A stretch of DNA of 64,000 bases from Rhabdophis nuchalis (Eukaryota; Chordata; Lepidosauria; Squamata; Natricidae): NCBI GenBank assembly GCA_039707465.1, contig CM077647.1, forward strand, positions 43,337,110 through 43,401,109, written 5' to 3'. The position numbers were made by a program, and so were the translations under genes. Numbering within the stretch: the first letter of the stretch is position 1; the number at the start of each line of letters is the position of its first letter. The notes under the pieces are model-generated. The model was not told the DNA's origin. It worked only from the letters and a program-made list of their open reading frames with translations, and did no database searches. This document shows positions 11,459-22,787 of this stretch, in pieces.

Positions 11459-11585
11459 GATTAATAGAGTTGCAGGTCATCTAGTCCAACTCCCTGCCCA
11501 AGCAGGAGACCCTATATCTGCCTCTATCTAGGATTGAATCTCACAACCTCCTGATTGGCAGGCGAGAACTCCACCTCTAGGCCAC
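11459..11585 (-). mobile_element. tRNA-derived SINE with CR1-type 3' tail
   Basis: On the minus strand a tRNA-like head carries an A-box-like GGCCTAGAGGTGGAG (11569-11583) and a B-box-like ATTCAATCC (within 11528-11542), about 35 bases apart. It is followed by GGGTCTCCTGCTTGGGCAG and GTTGGACTAGATGACCTGCA. The latter matches the CR1 3' end seen at 15070-15125. The design implies pol III transcription and mobilisation by CR1 reverse transcriptase. A second copy lies at 43937-44052. Confidence 0.75.
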
Positions 11586-11593
11586 AGCAGCAG

Positions 11594-11803
11594 TGAAAAT
11601 GGTAAGTGAGCACCTGTCTGCCCTGGACAAGTTCAAATCACCAGGACTGGATGGATTACACCCCAGGGTTCTGAAGGAACTGGCAGACGAGATCTCAGAA
11701 CCACTGAACTATATCTTTCAGAGATCCTGGAGCACCGGGGAACTGCCAGAAGACTGGAAAAGAGCTGATGTGGTTCCCATCTTCAAAAAAGGGAAAAAAA
11801 CAG
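11594..11803 (+). mobile_element. CR1 LINE, first segment (RT N-terminus)
   Basis: Encodes the start of the CR1 RT region (SEHLSALDKFKSPGLDGLHP, LNYIFQRSW, WKRADVVPIFKKGK). It is 5'-truncated next to the SINE and interrupted at 11804 by the ORF1-only L1 element. It resumes at 13787. Confidence 0.92.
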
Positions 11804-13767
11804 GCTTCCGGTTCCGGCTCCTGCGGCGACGAGCGAGCCTACCGCTCGCTCGCCGTTTTGTTGCTTTTTCTACCCCCCCACGGGGGCGAGACGCCCCTTT
11901 TTTGGGGGTCTCCCGTAGGGCCGGCTCGGCAGGGACGCCCCCCCCTCACGGCAGTGGGGGAGGCGGCCCTTTTGCCGCGGCTTAGGTGAAGGAGAACATG
12001 CTGCGGGGGGTTCTCCCTTCGCCAACGGCTGTCGGCGCCATTCACTTTAATGCAGAGGGCTGAGCGGAAGAGATCGGAAGGCTTGCCGAGGCTTCAGCTG
12101 CGAGGGAGAGTGAGTTTTAAAAAGACTTTTTTTCCTTGCTGCCAGCCAGGCTGAATGGACTGGGAGGGGGGTGTTTGTTTTAAAAAAAAACCCCTCGGAC
12201 TTAAGCGGCACTTTAAAATGGCTTCTCTGGAAGAGAAAGCGGAAATCTTAAATCCGGACTGTCTCTAACAAGGGAAAGTGGTATGCGGCTACTTGCAACA
12301 TTGTGTCTAGGTCTGGCTGGTTAAAAAAAAAATATTTTTCTACTCTCTCCTCTGGGCTCTGAGATGGGCGGTGGAAAGTGGCTTTTCTTTGTCCCTGCCT
12401 GACTATTTTAAACATGGAAAATTTCCAGCGTCTTTTTACAATTGGGACTCTCTCTGGATATTAATGAAGAATTTTTTTCTTGTTGGATTTGTGGTTCCTT
12501 TCTGGATTACCTTCGTTATTATAACTATTGAGTTGGAAAATTGTCTCTCTCTTGGTTCCTGAATTTTACAACGTTCCAACCTTGATCTGATTTGGCTCCC
12601 GGTTAGTCTCACCAGCCCCACCTTGAAAACGCCATTTTGGTGGCACTAACTCTAACAGTTAAGATGGCTCAAGAAACAGCACTGACAAGTTTAGAACAAC
12701 GGATGGCTTCTCTTGAAACTGTTATACAAACTTTGGTTCAAGAAATTCAGGCCCAGCGGGCAGAAAACATCATTTTCAAGAAGGAGCTATTGGACACACG
12801 GAAGCAAACGCTGGAAATCACACAGAAGACTGAAGAATTGGAAGGGGGGTTGGTGGGGGTTAAGGGAGAGATTAAAAATGTTATTAAAGAGGTTGAGGAA
12901 ACAAGTGGGCATGTGTCTAGGATTGATATGGAAAGAATGACATATTTTTTGAGATTTCAGAATGTTTTTGAGCAACCTGGTGAATGCCTCCCTGATCTTA
13001 TGAGCACAATTTTAGCAGACTATTTACAAAAACCAGGGGGGACATTGACCTAGCCTATAGAATTAACTCAGCATATGCCAGGATAAATGAAGTGCCTAGA
13101 GAGATACATGTGAAATTTGTTAGAAGGTCAACCAGAGAGGAAATCTTGAAGGCGCAGAGAGGGAACCCTTTAATTTACCAACAAAAAACGGTCACTATCT
13201 TGAAGCAGATTCCTCGAAAGATTCGAGAAGCAAGGAGGAAATTTTCCTTCTTGTCTAAAATTTTATTTGATCATGGGATTTGGTTCAAGTGGGTGACACC
13301 CGAAGGGATGCTGGTGTTCTGGGAAGGAGGAAGAGTGAGGATTAAAACAGTTGCTGAGGCGGAAGCCTTTCTTAAAAAACATTCCTCTGCCCTGGGGGAA
13401 GATCCAGGGGGGACGGAGGGGGCCACGGCCCCGCCCGCTGGGGGCCAGGGAGGAGAAAAAGAAGATACAATAGCCAAGAGACTTAGATCGAAAAAATAAC
13501 TTTGCCTTGATTTTCCTGAACAATTTTGCATAATATTTTCTGGATTTTTTGTAAATGTCTGACAGCATGGAATTGAGAATTTAGGTATATGTACTTGCTT
13601 TTACCTTGTAGTGTTATGAAAAATGTTTTTTTTTTGTTATTTTTTTATTGTGTATTTTGAGGTCTCGGAAGGGCCGACGACTCTGACGTGAATGCTCTCA
13701 AAATTTCTTTGTATCCCTTACCCTACCCTATAGAAAAAATGTAAAACCAATAAAACTTTTTCAATAT
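11804..13767 (+). mobile_element. ORF1-only L1 (HAL1-like) element, copy 1
   Basis: A 1,964-bp insertion inside CR1, flanked by an A-rich 19-base duplication at 11785-11803 and 13768-13786 (the two copies differ at one base in the central G run). It has a GC-rich 5' region (11804-12110) and an 860-base leader overall. One L1 ORF1-type frame (12664-13499) follows, then a 268-base 3' UTR ending GTAAAACCAATAAAACTTT and A-rich sequence. No ORF2 endonuclease or reverse transcriptase lies between ORF1 and the poly(A) signal. The second copy at 60197-62354 has the same plan, so this is a family and not a chance deletion. It would depend on L1 ORF2p in trans. Confidence 0.85.
12664..13499 (+). pseudogene. 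L1 ORF1-like RNA-binding protein, one frameshift
   Basis: The start at 12664 (AAGATGG context) aligns with the start chosen for the intact copy at 61142. Order: a Gln/Glu/Lys-rich coiled coil (about residues 5-95), an RRM-like region (RMTYFLRFQNV), then the C-terminal domain (REIHVKFVRRSTREEILKAQ, FSFLSKILF, WFKWVTPEGMLVFWEGGRV). A short deletion and frame change near 13030-13045, in a G run, separates the RRM core from the C-terminal domain. L1 ORF1p is a trimeric nucleic-acid chaperone of the LINE RNP (family knowledge). Confidence 0.85.
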
Positions 13768-13786
13768 AAAAAAGGAAAAAAAACAG

Positions 13787-15150
13787 ATCCAGGAAACTAT
13801 AGACCCATCAGCCTGACCTCAATACCAGGAAAGATTCTGGAAAAGATAATTAAACAACAAATAAGTGAACACCTAGAAGCAAACAAAGTAATAGCCAAAA
13901 GCCAACATGGGTTTGTCAAAAACAGATCATGCCAGACGAATCTAATTGCATTCTTTGACAAAGTGACAAAATCAGTGGACCAGAGGAATGCTGTTGATAT
14001 AATTTACCTGGACTTCAGTAAGGCATTTGATAAAGGCATAACCTACTATTAGATAAAATAGAAAATTGTGGGTTAGACAGCACCTCCACCAAATGGATTC
14101 GCAACTGGCTGACCAACCGCACTCAACGTGTAGTCCTCAATGGAACTGCATCTACATGGAAGGAAGTATGCAGTGGAGTCCCCCAAAGCTCTGTTTTAGG
14201 CCCAGTACTCTTTAACATCTTCATCAACGATTTGGATGAGGGGATAAATGGGGAACTCATCAAATTTGCAGACGACACCAAGCTGGCAGGAATAGCCAAC
14301 ACTCCAGAAGATAGGCTTAAGATACAGAAGGATCTAGACAAACTTGAACATTGGGCACTATCTAATAAAATGAAATTCAATTGTGAAAAAAGTAAGGTTC
14401 TACATATAGGCAAGAAAAACCAAATGCACAAGTACAGTATAGGTGGTACCTTGCTCAATAGTAGCAACTGTGAGAGGGATCTTGGAATCCTAGTGGACAA
14501 CCATTTAAATATGAGCCAGCAGTGTGCAGCAGCTGCCAAAAAAGCCAACACAGTTCTAGGCTGCATAAACAGAGGGATAGAATCTAGATCACATGAAGTG
14601 TTAATGCCACTGTATAGTGCCTTGGTAAGGCCACACTTGGAATACTGCATACAGTTTTGGTCACCACGATGTAGAAAAGACGTGGAGACTCTGGAAAGAG
14701 TGCAGAGAAGGGCAACCAAGATGATTAGGGGACTGGAGACTAAGACATATGAAGAACGGTTGCAGGAGCTGGGTATGTCTAGCTTGATGAAGAGAAGGAC
14801 CAGGGGAGACATGATAGCAGTGTTCCGATATCTCAGAGGGTGCCACAAAGAAGAGGGAGTCAAACTATTCTCCAAGGCACCTGGGGGCAGGACAAGAAGC
14901 AACGGGTGGAAACTAATCAAGGAGAGAAGCAACTTAGAACTAAGTAGAAATTTCCTGACAGTAAGAACAATTAACCTTTGGAACAGCTTGCCTCCAAAAG
15001 TTGTGAATGCCCCAACCCTGGAAGTCTTTAAAAAGATGTTAGATAGCCATTTGTCTGAAATGGTACAAGGTTCCTGCCCACGCAGGGGGTTGGACTAGAA
15101 GACCTACAAGATCCCTTCCAACTCTGCTATTGTATTGTATTGTATTGTAC
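13787..15150 (+). mobile_element. CR1 LINE, second segment (RT and 3' end)
   Basis: Continues the CR1 at NYRPISL and IIYLDFSKAFD (palm motif A). A frameshift near 14030 follows, then KWIRNWLTNRTQRVVLNG, GVPQSSVLGP (the usual G in PQG reads S), KFADDTKL (motif C), [24 protein letters not shown] and WNSLPP to a stop at 15098. The 3' end is GGTTGGACTAGAAGACCT and then a (TATTG)n tail typical of CR1 pentamer-type repeats. A 288-residue open frame covers 14232-15098. It is inactive because of the insertion, frameshift and truncation. Confidence 0.93.
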
Positions 15151-15261
15151 AACAATACAATGCAATACAATACAATACAATACAATACAATACAATACAA
15201 TACAATACAATACAATACAATACAACAATGCAATGCAATGCAATGCAATGCAATACAATAC
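15127..15261. repeat. Back-to-back CR1 tail pentamers, (TATTG)n then (CAATA)n
   Basis: Three to four TATTG units end the plus-strand CR1. About 100 bases of CAATA/CAATG units, the reverse complement, begin the minus-strand CR1 at 15262. The junction is self-complementary. Confidence 0.93.
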
Positions 15262-17400
15262 AGTTGGAAGGGACCTTGGAGGTCATGTAGTCCAACTCTT
15301 TGCCTAGGCAGGAAGCCCTATACCATTTCAGACAAATGGCTATCCAACATCTTCTTGAAGACTTGCAGTGTTGGAGCATTCACAACTTCTGGAGGAAAGC
15401 TGTTCCACTGACTAACTGTTGTAACTGTCAGGAAATTTCTCCTCTAAGTTGCTTTTCTCCTTGATTAGTTTCCACCCATTGCTTCTTGTTCTGCCCTCAG
15501 GTGCTTTGGAGAATAGTTTGATTCCCTCTTCTTTGTGGCAGCCCCTGAGATATTGGAACACTGCTATCATGTCTCCCCTAGTCCTTCTTTTTATTAAACT
15601 AGACATACCCAGTTCCTGCAACCATTCTTCATATGTTTTAGTCTCCAGTCCCCTAATCATCTTTGTTGCTCTTCTCTGCACTCTTTCTAGAGTCTCCACA
15701 TCTTTTCTACATCGTGGTGACCAAAACTGTATGCAGTATTCCAAGTGTGGCCTTATAAGACATTATAAAGTGGCATTAACGCTTCATGTGATCTTGATTC
15801 TATCTCTCTGTTTATGCAGCCTAGAACTGTGTTGGCTTTTTTGGCAGCTGCTGCACACTGCTGGCTCATATTTAAATGGTTGTCTTCTAGGACTCCCAGA
15901 TCCCTTTCACAGTTACTGCTTTTGAGCAAGGTACCACCTATACTCTACCTGTGCATTTCATTTTTGTTGCCTAAATGTAGAACCTTACTCTTTTTGCCAT
16001 TGAATTTCATTTTATTAGATAGTGCCCAAGTTTGTCAAGATCCTTCTGTATCTTAAGCCTATCTTCTGGAGTGTTGGCTATTCCTGCCAGCTTGGTGTCA
16101 TCTGCAAATTTGATGAGTTCCCCATTTATTCCCTCGTCCAAATCATTGATAAAGATGTTGAAGAGTACTGGGCCTAAAACAGAGCCTTGGGGGACTCCAC
16201 TGCATACTTCCTTCCATGTAGATGCAGTTCCATTGAGGACTACATGTTGAGTGCAGTTGGTCAGCTAGTTACGAATCCATCTGGTGGTGATGCTGTCTAC
16301 CTTGGTCTACCTTGTCAAATGCCATACTGAAGTCCAAGTAAACTATATTGACAGCATTCCTCTGGTCCACTAATTTTGTCACATTATCAAAGAATGCAAT
16401 AAAATTAGTCTGGCATGATCTGTTTTTGACAAAACCATGTTGGCTTTTGGTTATTATTTTGTTTGCTTCTAGGTGTTCAGTAATTCTCTGCTTGATTATT
16501 TTTTCCAGAATCTTTCCTGGTATTGGGGTCAGGCTGATGGGTCTGTAGTTTCCTGGATCTATATTTTTTCCTTTTTTGAAGATGGGAACCACATCAGCTC
16601 TTTTCCAGTCCTCTGGTAGTTCCCCACTGTTCCAGGATCTCTGAAAGATATAGTTCAGTGGCTCTGAGATCTCATCTGCCAGTTCCTTCAGAACCCTGGG
16701 GTGTAATCCATCCGGTCCTGGTGATTTGAACTCGTCTAGGGTAGACAGGTGCTCACTTACTATTTTCTTCCCTATTTCAATTTGTGTTTCTAATCTGATT
16801 TTTGTGCTGCTGTTTTTGATAGATTGGACTGTTTTATCCCTTTGCGTAAAGACAGATGCAAAAAATGAGTTGAATAGTTCTGCTTTCTCCCTGTTGCTTG
16901 TCACCTTCTTGCCATTTTCTCCCCTGCCATGGACCAATTGTTTCTTTAACTTTTTTCTTGTTTTTAACATGTTGGAAAAAGCTTTTTCTGTTATTTTTTA
17001 CTTTTGTGGCAAGCCTTTCTTCATTGTGAGCCTTAGCTTTCCTCACTTCATCTTTACAGGCTCGGACTATTTGCTGATATTCTGCCTTAGTTATGTCCCC
17101 CTCTTTCCCCTTTTTATACTTATCTTTTTTGTCTTTCAACTTGTCAGAGAGTTCTTTATGCAGCCATGCCAGTTTCTTTTGGGAGCTGCTATTTTTCTTC
17201 TTCATTGGTATTGTGCTAGACTGGGCTTTTGTAATCTCATTTTTCAAAATTTCCCATGCTTCTTGAGTTGTTTTCCCCTTGAGGATTCTCATTCATGGAA
17301 TTTTTCCCAAGCTCTCTCTAAGTTTATTCTGTTGTTCCACAACTTTTGTATCTTCTGGGATATTCTATTCACATAGACCAGAAGGTTGTCTTAATATTTG
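15262..17400 (-). mobile_element. CR1 LINE, 5'-truncated, tail-to-tail with its neighbour
   Basis: On the minus strand from 17400: the linker upstream of RT (KKLAWLHKELSDKLKDKK, FNSFFASVFTQRD), then the RT (SEHLSTLDEFKSPGPDGLHP, NYRPISLTPIPG, QHGFVKNRSCQTN, IVYLDFSMAFDKVD). The C-terminal region follows in broken frames ([32 protein letters not shown]) and then the 3' end at 15262. It lacks the endonuclease and has several stops. It is highly similar to the plus-strand CR1 at 13787-15126, making a long inverted repeat with a spacer of about 130 bases. Confidence 0.93.
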
Positions 17401-17536
17401 GGCTATTTCTTAATTTATCCATTTATTATTACTCTTTCTCCATTTATTACTGCTTTTTTCTTTTGGTAAAATTTAATACAACTGTTATTTTCTATAATTT
17501 GGTTATTTGTGATTATTGATTAGTCTTTGTGCTATA

Positions 17537-18309
17537 TGTGACAGCCGTGGCCAGGAGGGCGTTTTACCAGGTTCGCCTGGTTCGCCAGTTGCGCCCCCAT
17601 ATTGGATTGGGACGCCCTTCGCACAGTCACTCATGCTCTCGTGACATCCCAACTGGACTATTGTAACTCTCTCTACATGGGGCTCCCTTTGAGGTGCACC
17701 CGGAGACTTCAGCTGGTCCAGAATGCAGCCGCGCAAGCAATTATGGGAACCTCAAGGTTTACCCACATAACACCGCTCTTGCGCGAGCTGCACTGGCTGC
17801 CTGTCGTCTTCCGGGTGCGCTTCAAGGTGTTAGTTATCATCTTTAAAGTGCTCCATGGCTCGGGACCTAGCTATCTGCGGGATCGGATCCTGCCTCATAC
17901 ATCCTCACGGCCGATTCGCTCCCACAGAGAGGGACTTCTCCGGGTGCCGTCCACTAGACTTTGTCAGCGGGCGACGCCCAGGGGAAGGGCTCTCTCTGTG
18001 GCGGGCCCAGCCCTCTGGAACAACCTTCCCCCCGACATTAGAATGACCACGGACCTCCGCTCCTTCCGTCTAAAATTAAAAACGCATCTTTTCTGCTTGG
18101 CCGGCCTAGGGTAATCTCTCTTTCTATGGTTTTTTTTTTAGTAAATTTAAGTTAATTGGGAATCTTAGTATTTTAATGGGGAATTTTTAGCACAGGAACA
18201 ACGTTTAATCTGTTTTTAAATATGTTTGTATATTTATTGTTTTTTATTTTCCCTGTGCACCGCTCCGAGTCCCTATGGGGAGAGGGAGCGGTCTATAAAT
18301 TAAATTTTT
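17537..18309 (+). mobile_element. L2 LINE, 3' third
   Basis: Starts at TAVARRAFYQVRLVRQL and runs through LDYCNSLYMGLPLRCTRRLQ, LRELHWLPVVF and HTSSRPIRSHREGLL to a stop near 18113. The 3' UTR ends in CCGCTCCGAGTCCC/GGGGAGAGGGAGCGG and TATAAATT. The C-terminal 170-residue frame (17602-18114) is nearly uninterrupted. It is followed directly by a microsatellite. Confidence 0.92.
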
Positions 18310-18312
18310 ATT

Positions 18313-18360
<48 letters not shown>

Positions 18361-18377
18361 TTGTTGTTGTTGTTGTT
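18313..18377. repeat. (GAT)n-(TTG)n compound microsatellite
   Basis: About 16 GAT units, then six TTG units, attached to the L2 tail. Spurious poly-Met, poly-Asp and poly-Val frames arise here. Confidence 0.95.
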
Positions 18378-18845
18378 CCAGCAGATCCTTCTCATGCATT
18401 GTAGAACATCCTTGATTTTACATATTGCTTATATTTGCCTGGATTTATTTGTTATTCAATGGCATCTTTTTGTAAGTATTTCATATTTCCTTTGTAAAAA
18501 ATGTACTCCACAATCACTGTTCTATCAATTTCTAGGGGCCTGGCTGACAAGAGGAGTTAAAACAATACAAAAATTCTGAGAGCTTTTGAGGAAGCAGAAT
18601 TATAAAGCATATTGCACAATCATAGGGCAGTCATGCTTTTTTCTAGGTTGAGCTATACTTCAGTTACTATCTAACTTTGTACATACCACAATCCTAATAT
18701 GTATTTCTGGCCACATATATGGAGCCAGGAAACTTAACATTTTTGATGGATAATTCTTCTGTTTCTGGGTGTCCCTTTTAATTTTGGAAGAGGTGGTACA
18801 TCTTTTCCATGGAAAATCAATAAAGGAAGGGGGGAAAAACCACTA
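18378..18845. other. No feature recognised
   Basis: AT-rich sequence without a recognisable element. Confidence 0.4.
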
Positions 18846-19068
18846 GCACTAAGGAGAAATTTCCTGACACTTAAAACCGCTCAATAAAACAACTTGCCTT
18901 TAGAAGTTGTGGCTGCTCCAACATTGGAGGTTTTATTGGACTGGGTTTATTGCAAATTGGACAACTATTTGTCTAAAATGGCACAGGGTTTCATGCTTAA
19001 GTAGGTAATTGATTCAGAAGATCTCCAAGGTTCCTTGCAACCCTATTATTCTGTTATTCAAAATATTT
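18846..19068 (+). mobile_element. CR1 LINE 3' end, old copy
   Basis: Divergent but alignable to the CR1 end at 14930-15130: GGAGAAATTTCCTGACA, AACTTGCCT, GGACAACTATTTGTCTAAAATG, AGAAGATCTCCAAGGT, then TATTATTCTGTTATTC. Substitutions and a small internal insertion suggest greater age than the 14-15 kb copy. Confidence 0.82.
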
Positions 19069-19149
19069 AAATTCATAATTTTCTTCCTCTTCCTTTTCAT
19101 CCATGCTTTCAATTGTAAACTCATTCTCAATGTTGTTTTATTTGTTATG

Positions 19150-19152
<3 letters not shown>

Positions 19153-19228
<76 letters not shown>

Positions 19229-19229
19229 G
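19153..19229. repeat. (TATC)n microsatellite
   Basis: About 19 units of TATC/TCTA. Confidence 0.97.
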
Positions 19230-19887
19230 TTATTTTTCACTGAAATCTGACTTGTTCCTTGGGTGGGGACAAACAATGAAGAAACTGGTTTTTGTTTTGC
19301 TTTTAAATAGAGTGAAGCAAAGCAAGAATGATAGATGTAGGAAATTAATTAAACCCACAGTTTGTGACTTGATCTTCCATTAAGTTTAAAAACCATTTAT
19401 TTCTTTTGCATTACATGAATCATCAAGTGGCCTTTAATAATTTTCCTTCTAATGTTTCAGAATGCACTTTGTTTTGAAACTGAAAAGTAAATGTTATATA
19501 TTTTACCAGAAGGTCATTCTGACTGAGGTTTAGGGATGAAATGTCAGTGCAGAATACAATGTTCTTTTTCCCTAGAGCTGAAGTCAGATAACATTTATTA
19601 TTTCCTTCTCCCTGAAGGAAATGTCTTAGATCATTTCAATACAGGTCCTATTTAGATATTCTTGCTCTGCATACACAAAAGATATGAGAAGGAAGAGTTT
19701 GTCTATCACAGGAAAGGGGCATTCTCCCCACATTTAATGTAGTCACACTTACCCAATCTTACAGTTTTGGACAATTGATCCTTCAAAATTTTATAGGTGA
19801 ATGTAACTATGTACAGTTGAGTTCAGTTGCACACCATTTCCTGAAAATTTGCCTATAATTGTTATGTAGCAAGACCAAAATAATAGT
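19230..19887. other. No feature recognised
   Basis: AT-rich sequence with no coding signature. Confidence 0.4.
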
Positions 19888-20822
19888 AACAAACTCAAGC
19901 TCAACCCGTCCAAGACCAAGTGGCTGTGGTTTCCGGCACCCCGGTTCAGCCAGATAAGTCCAACTCTGGCCATTGGGGGCGAACAACTGGCCCCCGCGGA
20001 GAGGGCGTACAACTTGGGCGTCCTCCTGGATTCCCGGCTGTCCATGGAGGACCATGTGGCTGCCGTGGCCAGGGGGGCGTTCTATCAGGTACGCCTGATA
20101 CGCCAGTTGCGCCCCTTACTGGACCGGGGAGCCCTTCGCACAGTCACTCAAGCACTTGTGACGTCCCGGCTGGATTACTGTAATGCTCTCTACACATGGC
20201 TTCCCTTGAGGTGCACTCGAAAGCTACAGTTAGTACAGAATGCGGCCGCGCGGGTGATTATGGGTGCCCCAAGGCAAACCCACGTAACACCTCTCCTGCA
20301 CGAGATGCACCGGCTGCCTGTGGCCTTTCGAGTGCGCTTCAAGGTACTGATGACCATCTTTAAATCGCTCCATGGCTCGGGGCCTAGCTATATATGAGAC
20401 CGCCTCCTGCCCCATACATCCCTTCGCCCGATCCGCTCCCACAGAGAGGGTCTTCTTCGGGTGCCGTCGGCCGGGCAATGCCGGTTGGTGACACCCAGAG
20501 GAAGGGCCTTCTCTGTGGCGGGCCCGGCCCTCTGGAACGACCTACCCCCTGACCTTCGCACAATCTTGGACCTCCGCCTCTTCCGCCAACGTCTTAAGAC
20601 GTACTTATTCCAACAAGCCGGCCTAGGATAGCCCCCCGTTTCTGACTTTTTAAGGAAATTTGTGATTTGGTAGGGTTTTTAATATTGGGTTTTTAGCACG
20701 AGTTAATGAATTTAATTACATTTTAATTGATATTTATTGTATTTTGTGTTTTTTAGATGCCTGTGCGCCGCCCTGGGTCCTAACAAGGAGAAGGGCGGGG
20801 TATAAATTTACAATAAATAAAA
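19888..20822 (+). mobile_element. L2 LINE, 3' part
   Basis: Begins at KLKLNPSKTKWLWFPAP, just after the YADD region. It continues with GVLLDSRLSMEDHVAAVARG, LDYCNALYTW, QLVQNAAARVIMGAP and RLFRQRLKTYLFQQAGLG. The hairpin CCGCCCTGGGTCC/GAGAAGGGCGGGG and an AAATAAAAAA tail close it. A stop replaces a codon near 20396. Confidence 0.92.
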
Positions 20823-21156
20823 AATCCCATAATCCTTGGCCCACTCAATATTAGTGTCTTTCTATTAATTAGTGTCTTTCTATTAATCTATAGAAAGGTG
20901 TGAAAGGGAGCCTTATCACCAGCATACTGTATTTTCTAATTCCAGAGACAACTATCCCCAAATGGACTGAGTTTAAAATTAATCCATCTTCTTTCTGCCT
21001 GTCTCTCTAAATTTCACAGGATTTTATTAAAGAATAAAATGAATGCTATATGGATATTTATTTATTTGGCTACCAAATTCTCATCACAATTTATAATAAA
21101 AACAAATTGTATAATGAGAATTTAGAAACAGAATGACATTTTAAAGAAATAAATGA
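20823..21156. other. No feature recognised
   Basis: AT-rich sequence with a short duplicated motif (TTAGTGTCTTTCTATTAAT at 20850-20886). Confidence 0.4.
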
Positions 21157-21382
21157 ATCAAGGAGAGAAGCAACTTAGAACTGAGGAGAAATTTCCTGAC
21201 AGTTAGAACAATTAATCAGTGGAACAGCTTGCCTCCAGAAGTTGTGAAAGCCCCAATACTGGAAGTGTCTAAGAAGATGTTGGATAGCCATCCATCTGAA
21301 ATGATGTAGGATTTCCTGCCTGGGCAAGGGGTTGGACTAGAAGACCTCCAAGGTCCCTTCCAACTGTGCTATTGTATTGTAA
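21157..21382 (+). mobile_element. CR1 LINE 3' end
   Basis: Matches 14915-15135: AAGGAGAGAAGCAACTTAGA, TTCCTGACAGTTAGAACAAT, GGTTGGACTAGAAGACCTCC and CTATTGTATTGTAATT. Only the last 220 bases are present. Confidence 0.92.
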
Positions 21383-21455
21383 TTATCAATTAAAATAATA
21401 GTAAAACATCTGTATAAAATATGTGTTTTAAGATTTACAAAAGCTAATGAAGATG

Positions 21456-22503
21456 CTAGTTTAGTTTAGTTTATTCAAATTTATACCCCACACATTCTCC
21501 AAAAAGGACCCAGGGCGGCGCACAGGAAATTTAAAAACATAACAAATATAACAAAAGTACAAAATTTTAAAAAACTATTAAATATACCCTGTGCTAAAAT
21601 AGTATAAAATCGCTCAAATTAAAACTATCTAAAAACGGTCAAAACAGGAGGTTATGCTAGGACGGCTTGTTGGAAAAGGTGCGTCTTAATACGCTGGCGG
21701 AAGAGGCGGAGGTCTGAGATGGTACGTAGTTTGGGGGGTAAGTCATTCCAGAGGGTAGGGCCCGCCACAGAGAAGGCCCTTCCCCTGGGTGTCGCCAACC
21801 GGCATTGCCCGGCCGACGGCACCCTGAGAAGGCCCTCTCTGTGGGAGCGAAGGGATGTATGGGGCAGAAGACGGTCTCTCGTATAACTAGGCCCCGAGCC
21901 ATGGAGCGCTTTGAAGATGGTCGTCAAAACCTTGAAACGCACCCGAAAGGCCACAGGCAGCCAGTGCAGCTCGTGCAGGAGAGGTGTTATGTGGGAGTAC
22001 CTAGAGGCTCCCATAATCACCCGCACGGCCGCATCCTTGACTAGCTGTAGCTTTCGAGTGCACCTCAAGGGAAGCCCCATGTAGAGAGCGTTACAGTAGT
22101 CAAGTCTGGATGTCACGAGTGCTTGAGTGACTGTGCGAAGGGCAGCCCGGTCCAATAAGGGGCGCAATTGGCGCATCAGGCGTACCTGATAGAACGCCTC
22201 CCCTGGCCACGGCCGCCACATGGTCCTCCATGGACAGCTGGGAATCCAGGAGGACACCCAAATTGCGCGCCCTCTCCATGGGGGCCAATGTTTCACCCCC
22301 AATGGCCAGAGTTGGAGTTACTTGGCTGAACTGGGGTGCCGGAAACCACAGCCACTCAGTCTTGGACAGGTTGAGTTTGAGTTTGTTACTACCCATCCAG
22401 ATCCGTACGGCCTCCAAACACCAGGACAACACCTCGGCAGCATCGTTGGGGTGGTCTGGGGTGGAAATGTACAGCTGAGTATCATCAGCGTACAGATGAT
22501 ATC
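21456..22503 (-). mobile_element. L2 LINE, 3' part of a copy split by an LTR element
   Basis: The minus-strand C-terminal coding region (NKLKLNLSKTEWLWFPAPQF, GVLLDSQLSMEDHV, LDYCNALYMGLPLRCTRKLQ) leads to the 3' UTR, hairpin and TTTAGTTTAGTTTATTC-type tail at 21456. The element continues on the other side of the LTR insertion at 24208. The split lies in the YADD region of RT. Confidence 0.93.
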
Positions 22504-22787
22504 TGTTGTAACTTCAAGTAAAGACAGGGTCCGGAATCAGGTTTGCTCAAAGACATAGCTTCTATTAGCTAGGCACAGCTTACAGAAGAAGAAAGGTTCA
22601 GTAAAAGAAAGGTGCGGTAGACAGGGGCTCCCGCGCTTTGACAGCTCTTTATATTTGGAGCTGTCAAAGGGGGAGCCAATCAGGCTGCAGCAAGGGCCAG
22701 GCGCGCCTCAGCCAATCAGGCGCGTCTGTCGGTTGGCCGCCTTGCTACAGCCTGTTGCCAAGGCTCCAAGAGGCAGCCTGGAAGACC
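22504..22787 (-). repeat. 3' LTR, lacking its first 47 bases
   Basis: Matches 23877-24160 with a single difference, which falls in the poly(A) signal (AATAGA here, AATAAA in the other LTR). The U3 start present in the 5' LTR at 24161-24207 is absent. A polypurine tract sits where it should be. Confidence 0.88.

Noticed and set aside
11839..12045. Open frames in the GC-rich HAL1-like leader as an extra ORF
   Set aside because: Short, overlapping on both strands, and not conserved in the leader of copy 2.
14123..14932. 269-codon minus-strand frame opposite CR1
   Set aside because: Antisense shadow of the CR1 RT frame; hydrophobic product with no family.
19153..19229. Regular short repeat resembling an array
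   Set aside because: Tetranucleotide microsatellite with no spacers; not CRISPR.
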